DNA from: Stomorhina lunata
Taxonomy: Eukaryota > Arthropoda > Insecta > Diptera > Rhiniidae
Length of the DNA: 64,000 nt
Direction: 5' to 3'
Assembly (NCBI GenBank): GCA_933228675.1
Contig: OW121744.1
Coordinates: 19,715,918-19,779,917, forward strand
The position numbers were made by a program, and so were the translations under genes. The notes under the pieces were generated by a model. It saw only the letters and a list, made by a program, of their open reading frames with translations. It did no database searches and was not told the DNA's origin. The first letter of the stretch is position 1; each line of letters opens with the position of its first letter. This document shows positions 34,440-45,899 of the stretch, one piece after another.

Positions 34440-36655
34440 TAAAAAATTTTTTCATATGAAAAATTTACTAAAGAAATTTTTTCATATGAAAAATTTACTA
34501 AAGAAATTTTTTCATATGAAAAATTTACTAAAGAAATTTTTTCATATGAAAAATTTACTAAAGAAATTTTTTCATATGAAAAATTTACTAAAGAAATTTT
34601 TTCATATGAAAAATTTACTAAAGAAATTTTTTCATATGAAAAATTTACTAAAGAAATTTTTTCATATGAAAAATTTACTAAAGAAATTTTTTCATATGAA
34701 AAATTTACTAAAGAAATTTTTTCATATGAAAAATTTACTAAAGAAATTTTTTCATATGAAAAATTTACTAAAGAAATTTTTTCATATGAAAAATTTACTA
34801 AAGAAATTTTTTCATATGAAAAATTTACTAAAGAAATTTTTTCATATGAAAAATTTACTAAAGAAATTTTTTCATATGAAAAATTTACTAAAGAAATTTT
34901 TTCATATGAAAAATTTACTAAAGAAATTTTTTCATATGAAAAATTTACTAAAGAAATTTTTTCATATGAAAAATTTACTAAAGAAATTTTTTCATATGAA
35001 AAATTTACTAAAGAAATTTTTTCATATGAAAAATTTACTAAAGAAATTTTTTCATATGAAAAATTTACTAAAGAAATTCTTTCATATGAAAAATTTTACT
35101 AAAGAAATTTTTTCATATGAAAAATTTACTAAAGAAATTTTTTCATATGAAAAATTTACTAAAGAAATTTTTTCATATGAAAAATTTACTAAAGAAATTT
35201 TTTCATATGAAAAATTTACTAAAGAAATTTTTTCATATGAAAAATTTACTAAAGAAATTTTTTCATATGAAAAATTTACTAAAGAAATTTTTTCATATGA
35301 AAAATTTACTAAAGAAATTTTTTCATATGAAAAATTTACTAAAGAAATTTTTTCATATGAAAAATTTACTAAAGAAATTTTTTCATATGAAAAATTTACT
35401 AAAGAAATTTTTTCATATGAAAAATTTACTAAAGAAATTTTTTCATATGAAAAATTTACTAAAGAAATTTTTTCATATGAAAAATTTACTAAAGAAATTT
35501 TTTCATATGAAAAATTTACTAAAGAAATTTTTTCATATGAAAAATTTACTAAAGAAATTTTTTCATATGAAAAATTTACTAAAGAAATTTTTTCATATGA
35601 AAAATTTACTAAAGAAAATATACTAAAGAAATTTTTTCATATGAAAAATTTACTAAAGAAATTTTTTCATATGAAAAATTTACTAAAGAAATTTTTTCAT
35701 ATGAAAAATTTACTAAAGAAATTTTTTCATATGAAAAATTTACTAAAGAAATTTTTTCATATGAAAAATTTACTAAAGAAATTTTTTCATATGAAAAATT
35801 TACTAAAGAAATTTTTTCATATGAAAAATTTACTAAAGAAATTTTTTCATATGAAAAATTTACTAAAGAAATTTTTTCATATGAAAAATTTACTAAAGAA
35901 ATTTTTTCATATGAAAAATTTACTAAAGAAATTTTTTCATATGAAAAATTTACTAAAGAAATTTTTTCATATGAAAAATTTACTAAAGAAATTTTTTCAT
36001 ATGAAAAATTTACTAAAGAAATTTTTTCATATGAAAAATTTACTAAAGAAATTTTTTCATATGAAAAATTTACTAAAGAAATTTTTTCATATGAAAAATT
36101 TACTAAAGAAATTTTTTCATATGAAAAATTTACTAAAGAAATTTTTTCATATGAAAAATTTACTAAAGAAATTTTTTCATATGAAAAATTTACTAAAGAA
36201 ATTTTTTCATATGAAAAATTTACTAAAGAAATTTTTTCATATGAAAAATTTACTAAAGAAATTTTTTCATATGAAAAATTTACTAAAGAAATTTTTTCAT
36301 ATGAAAAATTTACTAAAGAAATTTTTTCATATGAAAAATTTACTAAAGAAATTCTTTCATATGAAAAATTTACTAAAGAAATTTTTTCATATGAAAAATT
36401 TACTAAAGAAATTTTTTCATATGAAAAATTTACTAAAGAAATTCTTTCATATGAAAAATTTTACTAAAGAAATTTTTTCATATGAAAAATTTACTAAAGA
36501 AATTTTTTCATATGAAAAATTTACTAAAGAAATTTTTTCATATGAAAAATTTACTAAAGAAATTTTTTCATATGAAAAATTTACTAAAGAAATTTTTTCA
36601 TATGAAAAATTAACTAAAGAAATTTTTTCATATGAAAAATTTACTGAAGAAATTT
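34440..36655. repeat. Near-perfect 30-bp array, CATATG core
   Basis: About 73 copies of a unit containing CATATGAAAAATTTACTAAA and GAAATTTTTT. Almost all are identical. Variants: an extra T near 35092 and near 36465, each preceded by ATTCTTTC, and a shortened unit near 35610. Open frames (MKNLLKKFFH, KEIFSYEKFT) are artefacts. Confidence 0.97.
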
Positions 36656-36659
36656 TTGA

Positions 36660-37509
36660 CGAAAATTGACTTTTTATAGAATTTTTTTGAAAATTGACTA
36701 TTTATAGAAATTTTTTTTTTTAATTGACTGAAAATCGTTTTTTTAAATATTTTTTTGTCGTTTACTGTTAATGTAAATAAAATTCATAAAATAAAAGGCC
36801 CGAATTTCAACATGACTAAATGAGCTTTAATTTTCATTTTTATTTTAAGGTAAATTATTCATCAGTTATTTTATGATTATTCAACATAATCATATGAATA
36901 TTAAATTATATAAAATATTTGTGTTGAAATTTTCCATTAAACCTTTTATTTATATGGATTTTCTTAGTTTTTTAATTCTTATTAAATTTCTAATTAACAA
37001 AAGAAAAATACTTTAAAACATCAACATAAAAAAAAATGCAAAACTTTCCATTTAATTCAATTCTAAAACACCAATTACAAAAATTTTAACAACAAATTCA
37101 ATTCAAAATATTTTAGATTTAACATTAACGTTTTTAGTTGAAAGTTTAAGTTAAAAAGAAGAAAAATTTTCTGTTTCCTGTTGAGTTTTTTACTTTTTCA
37201 TTCTTTCTTTTGTCTTGTTATGTTTTTTTTTTTTTTTTTCTTAAAAAAAATTTTTAACAATTAATTAAATTTTTTTTAATTAAAGGTTTCCACATAAAAC
37301 ACAAACACCGATAGCCCACATATAATTTAATATATTTTATTTCTTATTTTATTTATAAGAATCACAATCAATCTTTAATCAATAGAAAAATATATATAGA
37401 ACGCACATTTAAATGACACTGAATTGCGATTCAAAAACAAAAATTAAAGTGGACTTGAAATTATAATTTTTTAAAAATGTTTCATAAATCTTATATAAGC
37501 ATGCATTAC
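36660..37509. other. Intron sequence, no gene
   Basis: AT-rich sequence between the 30-bp array and exon k. Nothing recognised. Confidence 0.5.
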
Positions 37510-37638
37510 CTCTTTTTTCGATTTCAGTTCCTCGGAATTAAAGCTATTGAGCAACAAGGCCAAGAACAAATTTAAGACCATAAAATTGCCCATCACCAAA
37601 GTGGGCAGGAAGATGGCGAAACAGGAAGAGGCTCCTTG
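37510..37638 (-). CDS. NaCP60E: NaCP60E exon k: domain II S6
   Basis: 43 codons between tttcag and GAG|GTAATG. QGASSCFAIFLPTLVMGNF leads into S6, MVLNLFLALLLNSFNSEE, then ELKSKKE. The leucine equivalent to the para kdr position (LNLFLALLL) is present. The adjoining introns, about 4.0 and 5.6 kb, are both packed with tandem arrays. Confidence 0.95.
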
Positions 37639-37689
37639 CTGAAAGTGAAAAGAAGAAAAAGTTAGAGTTATTCTAAGAAATGATTCTTT

Positions 37690-40600
37690 AAAAATAGAAA
37701 TTTTTTTAAATGAAAATTTTTTATGAAAAAATATCTATAGAAATTTTTCTATTAAAAAATGTTTAAGAAATTTTTTATGTGAACAATTTTTTATACGAAA
37801 AGTTTTCTAAGAAATTTTGTATATAAAAAAATGTTTATAGAAATTTTTTATATGAAAAATTTTTTTATGGAAATTTTTTATTTTCAAAATTTTTTCTATC
37901 CAAATTTTGATTTAAAAAATTATTACACAAAAAAATTTTCTATAGAAATTTTTCATAAAACAATTTTCTATTACAATTTTTAAATAAAAAATTTTCTATA
38001 GAAATTTTTAAATGAATCATTTCTGATATAAATTTTTATATGAAAAATTTTCTATAGAAATTTTTTATAAAAAAATTTGCTATAGAAACTTTTTATAAAA
38101 AAAAATTTTATAGAAATTTTTTATATGAAAAACTTTATAAACAAATTTTTTATATGAAAAATTTTCTACATTAATTTTTAAATGTAAAATTTTCTATAGA
38201 AATTTTTTATATGAAAAATATTCGTAAAAAAAATTTCTACAAAAATTTTTTATATAAAAAATTTTCGATAATAATTTTAATATGAAAAATTTTCTAAAGA
38301 AATTTTTTATATAAAAAATTTTCTAAAGAAATTTTTTATATAAAAATTTTTCTATAGAAATTTTTTATATGAAAAATTTTCTAAAGAAATTTTTTATATA
38401 AAAAATTTTTTAATAGAAATTTCTATGTAAAAAATTTTCTATAGAAATTTTTAAATGAAAAATTTTTTACAGAAATTTTTTATATGAACAATTATGGATA
38501 AAATTTTTTTTATAAAAAATTTTCCTAAGGAATTTTTTTTATAAAAAATTTTCCTAAGGAATTTTTTATATAAAAATTTTCTAAAGAAAGTTTTAAATGA
38601 AAAATTTTCTATAGAAATTTTTAAAGAAAAAATATTCTATAAAAAATTTTCGATAAAAATTTGTATATGAAAAATTTTCTATACAAATTCCTTTAAAAAA
38701 TTCTTATAAAAAATTTCTATAAACAGTTTTTCATTTAAAAATTTCTATAGAAAATTTTTAAAATAAAAATTTTCGAAAAATTAGGATTTATCAGGCTTGA
38801 GTTCATTTTTAATTTTCAAATTAATAATTTGAAAATTTGAAAGTAATAATGTTAGTTCCCAAATAAAAATTTTCTTAAAAAATCTTTATATGAAAAATTT
38901 TCTAAAGAAATTTTTTATATGAAAAATTTTCTATAGACATTTTTTATATGAAAAATTTTCTGTAGAAATGTTTTATATGAAAAATTTTGTATAGAAATTT
39001 TTTATATGAAAAATTTTGTATAGAAATTTTTTATATGAAAAATTTTGTATATAAAATTTTTTATATGAAAAATTTTCTATAGAAATTTTTTATAGAAATT
39101 TCTTAATGAAATATTTTTTATATAAAAAATTTTCTATAGAAATTTTAATATGAAAAACTTTCTATCTAAATTTTTAAATGAAAAATTTTCTATAGAAATT
39201 TTTTATATAAAAAATTTTATATAGAAATTTTTATATGAAAAATTTTATATAGAAATTTTTTATACGAAAAATTTTATATAGAAATTTTAGCATGAAAACT
39301 TCTATAGAAAATTTTTCAAAAAAAATTTCTACAGAAAAAATTTTTTTTTCATATAAAAAATTTCTATAGAAAATTTTTCGTATAAAAAATTTCTATAGAA
39401 AATTGTTCGTATAAAAAATTTCTATAGAAAATTTTTCGTATAAAAATTTCTACAAAAAGTTTTTCATATAAAAAATTCTATAGAAAATTTTTCATTTAAA
39501 AATTTCTATAGAAAATTTTTCATACAAAAATTTTTATAGAAAATTTTTCATCAAAAAATTTCTATAGAAAATTTTTCATATAAATTTTTTTTACACTAAA
39601 AATTTCTATAAAAAATTTCTATAGAAAATTTTTATCGAAAATTTTTCATAAAAAAAATTTCTATAGAAAATTTTTTATATACAAAATTTTTATAGAAGAT
39701 GTTTCATTTAAAAATTTCTATAGAAAATTTTTATCGAAAATTTTTCATTTCAAAATTTCTATAGAAAATTTTTCATTTCAAAATTTCTATAGAAAATTTT
39801 TCATATAAAAAATTTCTATAGAAAATTTTTCATATAAAAAATTTCTATAGAAAATTTTTCATATAAAAAATTTCTATAGAAAATTTTTCATATAAAAAAT
39901 TTTTATAGAAAATTTTTCATATAAAAAATTTCTATAGAAAATTTTTCATATAAAAAATTTCTATAGAAAATTTTTCATATAAAAAATTTCTATAGAAAAT
40001 TTTTCATATAAAAAATTTCTATAGAAAATTTTTCATATAAAAAATTTCTATAGAAAATTTTTCATATAAAAAATTTCTATAGAAAATTTTTCATATAAAA
40101 GATTTCTATAGAAAATTTTTCATATAAAAAATTTCTATAGAAAATTTTTCATATAAAAAATTTCTATAGAAAATTTTTCATATAAAAAATTTCTATAGAA
40201 AATTTTTCATATAAAAAATTTCTATAGAAAATTTTTCATATAAAAAATTTCTATAGAAAATTTTTCATATAAAAAATTTCTATAGAAAATTTTTCATATA
40301 AAAAATTTCTATAGAAAATTTTTCATATAAAAAATTTCTATAGAAAATTTTTCATATAAAAAATGTCTATAGAAAATTTTTCATATAAAAAATTTCTATA
40401 GAAAATTTTTCATATAAAAAATTTCTATAGAAAATTTTTCATATAAAAAATTTTTATAGAAAATTTTTCATATAAAAAATTTCTATAGAAAATTTCTATA
40501 AAAAATTTTTCCCAATAAAAAATTTCTATAGAAAATTTTTCATATAAAAAATTTCTATAGAAAATTTTTCATATAAAAATTTTCTATAGAAAATTTTTCA

Positions 40601-41165
40601 TATAAAAAATTTTTATAGAAAATTTTTCATATAAAAAATTTCTATAGAAAATTTTTCATATAAAAAATTTCTATAGAAAATTTCTATAAAAAATTATTCA
40701 TATAAAAAATATCTATAGAAAATTTTTCATATAAAAAATTTCTATAGAAAATTTTTCATATAAAAAATTTCTATAGAAAATTTTTCATATAAAAAATTTC
40801 TATAGAAAATTTTTCATATAAAAAATTTCTATAGAAAATTTTTCATATAAAAAATTTCTATAGAAAATTTTTCATTTAAAAATTTATATAGAAAATTTTT
40901 CTTATAAAAAGTTGTATCGAAAATTATTCATATACAAATTTTTTTAAATAAAAATTTCTAAAGAAAATTTTTCTTATAAAAATTTCTATAGAAAATTTTG
41001 TATATAAAAATTTCTATAGAAAATTTTTCATTTAAAAATTTATATAGAAAATTTTTCATAAAAAAAATTGTTTAGAAAATTTTTCATTTAAAAATTTCTA
41101 TAGAAAATGTTTCATACAAAAATTTTTATCAAAAAGTTTTCAGATAGAAAATTTCTAGAGAAAAT
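37690..41165. repeat. 29-bp CTATAG array forming a large inverted repeat
   Basis: Left half (37690-39295) is read as CTATAGAAATTTTTTATATG plus AAAAATTTT. The right half (39300-41160) carries its exact reverse complement, CATATAAAAAATTTCTATAG plus AAAATTTTT. The right half is more homogeneous (39740-40860 nearly perfect). All within the intron between exons j and k. Confidence 0.93.
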
Positions 41166-41611
41166 TTTAATTTTGTTCGCTATATATTCTTTTACTTTTA
41201 AGAACATCAGATAACTCATTCCGAAGATATGATAAAATTAATGGATCAACCTTTTCAAAAAAGGCTCAATTTCTGTTTGTATGATAGTCGTGTAAGTTAT
41301 CGAGATATTGAGATAACCTTTTAGCAATTACTTTATAATATTAAGATATTGCACTGCATACATTTGTTTTCTGTCAAAAATGAAATAAAAGTGGATAAAG
41401 AACAATAACAAATAACAAACGCACAAACAAATATACATTTTATGAGCACGAGTGTGTGCTTTATCTCTTTGGATGGATAATCGTATCCATAAGTTGTTTC
41501 TGAATTAGTGTTAAAGCGGACTTTTCAAAACGACCATACGGAAAATCAATGTATGGAAGTGCAAAATCTTTATATTATAGAGTCTTAAGTCTGATATAAT
41601 AAAATTTTTAC
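41166..41611. other. Intron sequence, no gene
   Basis: Unique sequence between the array and exon j. Nothing recognised. Confidence 0.5.
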
Positions 41612-41714
41612 CTCCTCTTCCGCTCTCATGCAATCCCATAAGGGTTCAATCCATTCTCCGCATAGGATACGAAAAATCATCATAAAGGAATGAAAAAAAT
41701 CATTGAAATTCCAT
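41612..41714 (-). CDS. NaCP60E: NaCP60E exon j: domain II pore loop
   Basis: One carried base plus 34 codons: [20 protein letters not shown], then [14 protein letters not shown]. The E of CGEW is the domain II selectivity residue, shared by para and DSC1 channels. The exon is too short to show as a long open reading frame; it was found from the flanking splice sites and the pore motif. Confidence 0.95.
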
Positions 41715-41774
41715 CTATAAAAATAATATTCAATGTTAAATAAATAAGATAAGAAAACAAATAGAAAATTTTAC

Positions 41775-41968
41775 CTTGGCACTGGATCTGGCTCAAACTT
41801 TTCTGGCGTATAGTCCTTAGAAAATAGTTGCATGCCAATAACGGCGAATATATAAATGACAATGACCAAAATCAAAGTCAAGTTACCCAAAGCACCAATA
41901 GTCGAGATGATAATGCTCAATAATACCTTCATAGTAGTCCAAGATTGGGCCAATTTAAGAACTCTTAA
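41775..41968 (-). CDS. NaCP60E: NaCP60E exon i: domain II S4 end and S5
   Basis: Completes S4 with [10 protein letters not shown], then the S4-S5 linker. S5 is [20 protein letters not shown], followed by [19 protein letters not shown]. The frame runs from acceptor atccag to donor AAG|GTAAAA with two bases carried over. Confidence 0.95.
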
Positions 41969-42027
41969 CTGGATTTAAGAAGAAATTTAAACAATTTTAA
42001 CAGAAACTTGTTATAATAGAAACTCAC

Positions 42028-42198
42028 CAATCTCAGGCCCCTTAAAACACTTAAACCATCTACCAGTTCAAATATAATATCCAATAGGGAAGCCGTAACT
42101 ATAATTAAATCGAATATATTCCAGCCACAAAGAAAAAACTCTTTGGACAGGGCCATCAACTTAATGATACACTCGAAAGTGAAAATGGAAGTGAAAAC
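42028..42198 (-). CDS. NaCP60E: NaCP60E exon h: domain II S2, S3 and start of S4
   Basis: 57 codons. VFTSIFTFECIIKLMALSKE is S2, CGWNIFDLIIVTASLLDIIF is S3, and LSVLRGLRL starts S4. The donor is TTG|GTGAGT. Introns on both sides are about 60 bp, so this part of the gene has stayed compact. Confidence 0.95.
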
Positions 42199-42260
42199 CT
42201 TTAATTAAAAAAAAAATATAAAACATATATATTTATGGATCTTAGGAGTTGTGAACATAC

Positions 42261-42475
42261 CTTATTTCCCACATCCAAGGCATTGCGAAAGCTCTCACTC
42301 ATGCCATGATGTTCCATGGCTAAAAATGCTGTATTTAAAACAATGCACAGCGTTATGGCCAATTCGAATAATGGATCTCTCACAACTTTATAAAGGCAAT
42401 TTTGAAATTGCAACCAACCCTCGTAGTCAATGCAACATTGAACACATCTATCACAATTGCGATCAGGAAGATCAT
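42261..42475 (-). CDS. NaCP60E: NaCP60E exon g: domain II entry and S1
   Basis: Starts DDLPDRNCDRCVQCCIDYEG with a Cys cluster, continues WLQFQNCLYKVVRDPLFELA and has S1 around ITLCIVLNTAFLAMEHHGM. It ends ALDVGNK at AAG|GTATGT. The start is fixed by acceptor aaacttccag and by the phase of the previous exon. Confidence 0.95.
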
Positions 42476-42529
42476 CTGGAAGTTTAAATTTTTTTGTTTT
42501 AGATGGACTTAAAATTTACAAAAATTTCA

Positions 42530-44560
42530 CAGTGCCCGATTTTGAAAACTTCTTTTACCGTTTTTTTAGGTAAGATCTAGTTTTCAAGATATAGCGTTAT
42601 TTAAAATTTATTCGAGTAACTCGAAAACTGTTTATTTTCTTGAACTAAGTTAAAAATTCGAAATTCGGCAACAAAATTATCTTTCAGAAATCCAGAGTAG
42701 TCGTTTTGGAAATAAAATTATTTTCAAAAATTTTTCAAAAAAAAATTTTCTTTATAATATTTTTTCTATAGAAATTTTTCGATATATAATTTTTTTTAAG
42801 AAAATTTTTCTTTAAAGAATTTTCGATATACATTTTTCTGTAGAAAATTTTCGATATAAAATTTTCGATATAAAATTTTTCTATAAAAAATTTTCAATAT
42901 AAAATTGTTCTTTAGAAAATTTTAAATATAAAATTTTTTTATAGAAAATTTTCGTTATAAAATTTTTTATAGAAAATTTTCGTTATAAAATTTTCTATAG
43001 AAAATTTTCGTTATAAAATTTTTCTATAGAAAATTTTCGTTATGAAATTTTTCTATAGAAAATTTTCGTTGTGAAATTTTTCTATAGAAAATTTTCAATA
43101 TAAAATTTTTCTTTAAAAAATTTTCGATATAAAATTTTTCTATAGAAAATTTTTGATATCAAATTTTTCTATAGAAAATTTTCAATATAAAATTTTTCTT
43201 TAAAAAATTTTCGATATAAAATTTTTCTATAGAAAATTTTTTTATATCAATTTTTTTTGTTTCTATAGAAAATTTTCGATATAAAATTTATCTAAAGAAA
43301 ATTTTTAATTTAAAATTTTTCTATAGAAAATTTTTAATATAAAATTTTTCTATAGAAAATTTTCGATATAAAATTTTTCTATAGAAAATTTTCGAATAAA
43401 ATTTTTCTATAGAAAATTTTTAAATAAAATTTTTCTATAAAAAATTTTTGATATAAAATTTTTTTATAGAAAATTTTCAATATAAAATTTTTCTATAGAA
43501 AATTTTCAATATAAAATTTTTCTATAGAAAATTTTCAAAATAAAATTTTTCTATAGAAAATTTTCAAAATAAAATTTTTCTATAGAAAATTTAAAAAAAA
43601 ATTTCTATAGAAAATTTTCAAAATAAAATTTTTCTATAGAAAAAATATAAAATTTTTCTATAGAAAATTTTCGTCATACAATTTTTTTATAGAAAATTTT
43701 CGTTACAAAATTTTTCGATATAAAATTTTTCTATAGAAAATTTTCAAAGCAAAATATTTCTATAGAAAATTTTAAAATAAAATTTTCAATATAAAATTTT
43801 TCTATAGAAAATTTTTAATATAAAATTTTTCTATACAAAATTTTCGATATAAAATTTTTCTATAGAAAATTTTCAATAGAAAATTTTAATATAAAATTTT
43901 TCTATAGAAAATTTTTGATATAAAATTTTTCTATAGAAAATTTTCGATATAAAATTTTTCTATAGAAAATTTTCGATATAAAATTTTTCTATAGAAAATT
44001 TTCGATATAAAATTTTTCAATAGAAAATTTTTGATATAAAATTTTTCTATAGAAAATTTTCGATATAAAATTTTTCTATAGAAAATTTTCGATATAAAAA
44101 TTTTCTATAGAAAATTTTCGATATAAAATTTTTCGATAGAAAATTTTTGATATAAAATTTTTCTATAGAAAATTTTTGATATAAAATTTTTCTATAGAAA
44201 ATTTTTGATATAAAATTTTTCTATAGAAAATTTTCTATATGAAATTTTTTTAAAAAATTTTCGTTATAAATTATTCTATAGAAAATTTTCCATATAAAAT
44301 TTTTCTATAGAAAATTTTCGATATAAAATTTTTCTAAAGAAAATTTTCAATATCAAATTTTTCTAAAAAAAAAATAATTAGTGTTTCTGAAAGATAATTT
44401 TGTAGCCGAATTTCGGATTTCTAACTACATTGAAGAAAATAAACAGTTTTCGAGTTACGCGAATAATTATTGAGCTACCTCCTCCATTCTTTAAATAACG
44501 CTATATCTCGAAAACTAGAGCTCTCCCTTTCGTCGGTAAAAAAAAACTTATCGAGCACAG
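42530..44560. mobile_element. Inverted-repeat (fold-back) element with a satellite core
   Basis: TIRs of about 165 bp: left 42530-42690 begins CAGTGCCCGAT, right 44394-44560 begins, on the other strand, CTGTGCTCGAT. Both share CTAGTTTTC, ATATAGCGTTATTTAAA, AACTCGAAAACTGTTTATTT and CAAAATTATCTTTCAGAAA. The core is about 55 copies of a 29-bp unit (GATATAAAATTTTTCTATAG plus AAAATTTTC). No transposase and no clear target duplication, so it is an old non-autonomous element. It accounts for nearly the entire 2115-bp intron between exons f and g. Confidence 0.85.
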
Positions 44561-44590
44561 TATTATTTAACAAATCTTAACACAACTTAC

Positions 44591-45080
44591 CGATTACAAC
44601 AATTTCGGAAGAATATTCCGGATGTAAAGCATAAATATTATGCTTCTTAATACGCGCTATATTACCATTGCACTTAATTAAACGCACCTCACGCGGCGAC
44701 AAGGCCAACGTTACAGCTGTATGATCATTTTGCGTATCGGTAGCCGATACATTCACAACTTCGGAAGCTGTTATATCCTGCTCATCATGATCATCCACAA
44801 CGCCTGAATCATCCTGGGATGACTCACGATTGACACCGCTCGAATTCGAACTGGCCTGACGACTGGGCATCAGTGGATGGGAGGGATATAACATATTGGG
44901 ATTCTTTTGGGCATCGTCTTGAAAACATATGCGTGACTGTCGTTGTTGTTGTTTGTCTTTTTGCATGCTTTGATCATCGGAATGTTCACATTTCAAGGCC
45001 AAATCGGTAGGACGTTCACAGCCGCTGTGACGTGGACTGGGACTCGGTGTTGGGGTGAGTGAATCATTTTTACTGTGATG
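44591..45080 (-). CDS. NaCP60E: NaCP60E exon f: I-II linker, Ser/Pro- and Gln-rich
   Basis: 163 codons plus one base. Starts HHSKNDSLTPTPSPSPRHSG (proline-directed phosphosite-like), followed by a Gln/Lys tract and an acidic Asp/Ser region (ESSQDDSGVVDDHDEQD). It ends LHPEYSSEIVVI before ATCG|GTAAGT. The frame closes correctly onto the domain II exon. A 2-kb element with inverted repeats begins about 30 bp into the following intron. Confidence 0.88.
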
Positions 45081-45142
45081 CTGTAAGAAAGATTTGATTA
45101 AGTTCCACGTCTATACCAAAGGTTTTGCATAAAAATACTAAC

Positions 45143-45373
45143 CGTTCCATTGCCATTGCTATCGGTATTATTGCCGCCATCTTTTTGTGCTCCTCCCTTG
45201 GAGGGCTTTTTTCTACGCGTCTTCTTTTTGCTATAGGAGGCCAATAAAACGCCCTTGCGTGAATCAATTTTCTTTTTACTATTACTTTTATTTAATTTTT
45301 TTACATTTAGAACGGACGGGTCGAAGCTAAATGTCGAATCATCTCGATGATCCAATAAGTCTTTTTTGCGTTC
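45143..45373 (-). CDS. NaCP60E: NaCP60E exon e: I-II linker, basic segment
   Basis: A 77-codon exon with intact frame between acceptor tttttag and donor ACG|GTTAGT. The cytoplasmic linker starts ERKKDLLDHRDDSTFSFDPS and is then very lysine-rich (NVKKLNKSNSKKKI, SYSKKKTRRKKPSKGG) with an Asn/Gly tail. Flanking introns are 82 and 62 bp. Linker sequence diverges fast, so the call rests on splice phase and position between domains I and II. Confidence 0.85.
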
Positions 45374-45455
45374 CTAAAAATTTACATAAAAAAGATTCCA
45401 AATTTTATTTAAAATTCAAACAAAAGTTTTTTTTTTGTGAAAAATGAAGACCTAC

Positions 45456-45810
45456 TTCATTTGTTATTTCGGCTTCTTCCTCGTAACTTAGAGCGACTAC
45501 GGCTAACATTAGATTAATTAAGTAAAATGAACCAAAAAACACAACCACTGTAAAAAATGAAACACTCATTGGCCCCGATGTGGCCAATACCATATTGTAC
45601 ACATTCTCCCAATAATCCAACGTTATCAATTGGAATGTCGTCAACATTGACCACATGAAATTATCGAAATTCGTATAACCATGATTGGGATTTTCTCCAA
45701 CGCACAGGCACGTATAGCCTAGGGGACAGTGACGAGCGCCCGTTAAATTACCGCACAACATGGGCAGCTCCTCATCGTCATACAACCAGTTTTCAGTGTC
45801 GTTAATCCAT
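45456..45810 (-). CDS. NaCP60E: NaCP60E exon d: domain I pore and S6
   Basis: Starts LWINDTENWLYDDEELPMLC (NDT is a further sequon) and continues CGNLTGARHCPLGYTCLCVG and GYTNFDNFMWSMLTTFQLIT. The pore helix ends LDYWENVYN, where D is the domain I filter residue. S6 is FFTVVVFFGSFYLINLMLAV, followed by VALSYEEEAEITNE. The donor is GAA|GTAGGT. Confidence 0.95.
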
Positions 45811-45899
45811 CTGAAAAGAAAGTTATTAAATTATACAAAAAATGTTCTAAAGAAGGTCCGAATATAGAAAAGATATAATTCAGTAGAGAAAAAATATTC

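Noticed and set aside
33010..36655. Regular short repeats resembling a CRISPR array
   Set aside because: Units are directly adjacent without unique spacers and the genome is eukaryotic.
34456..36669. 737-codon frame MKNLLKKFFH repeated
   Set aside because: Same cause: perfect 30-bp repeat in an intron. The frame changes phase only where a unit has an indel.
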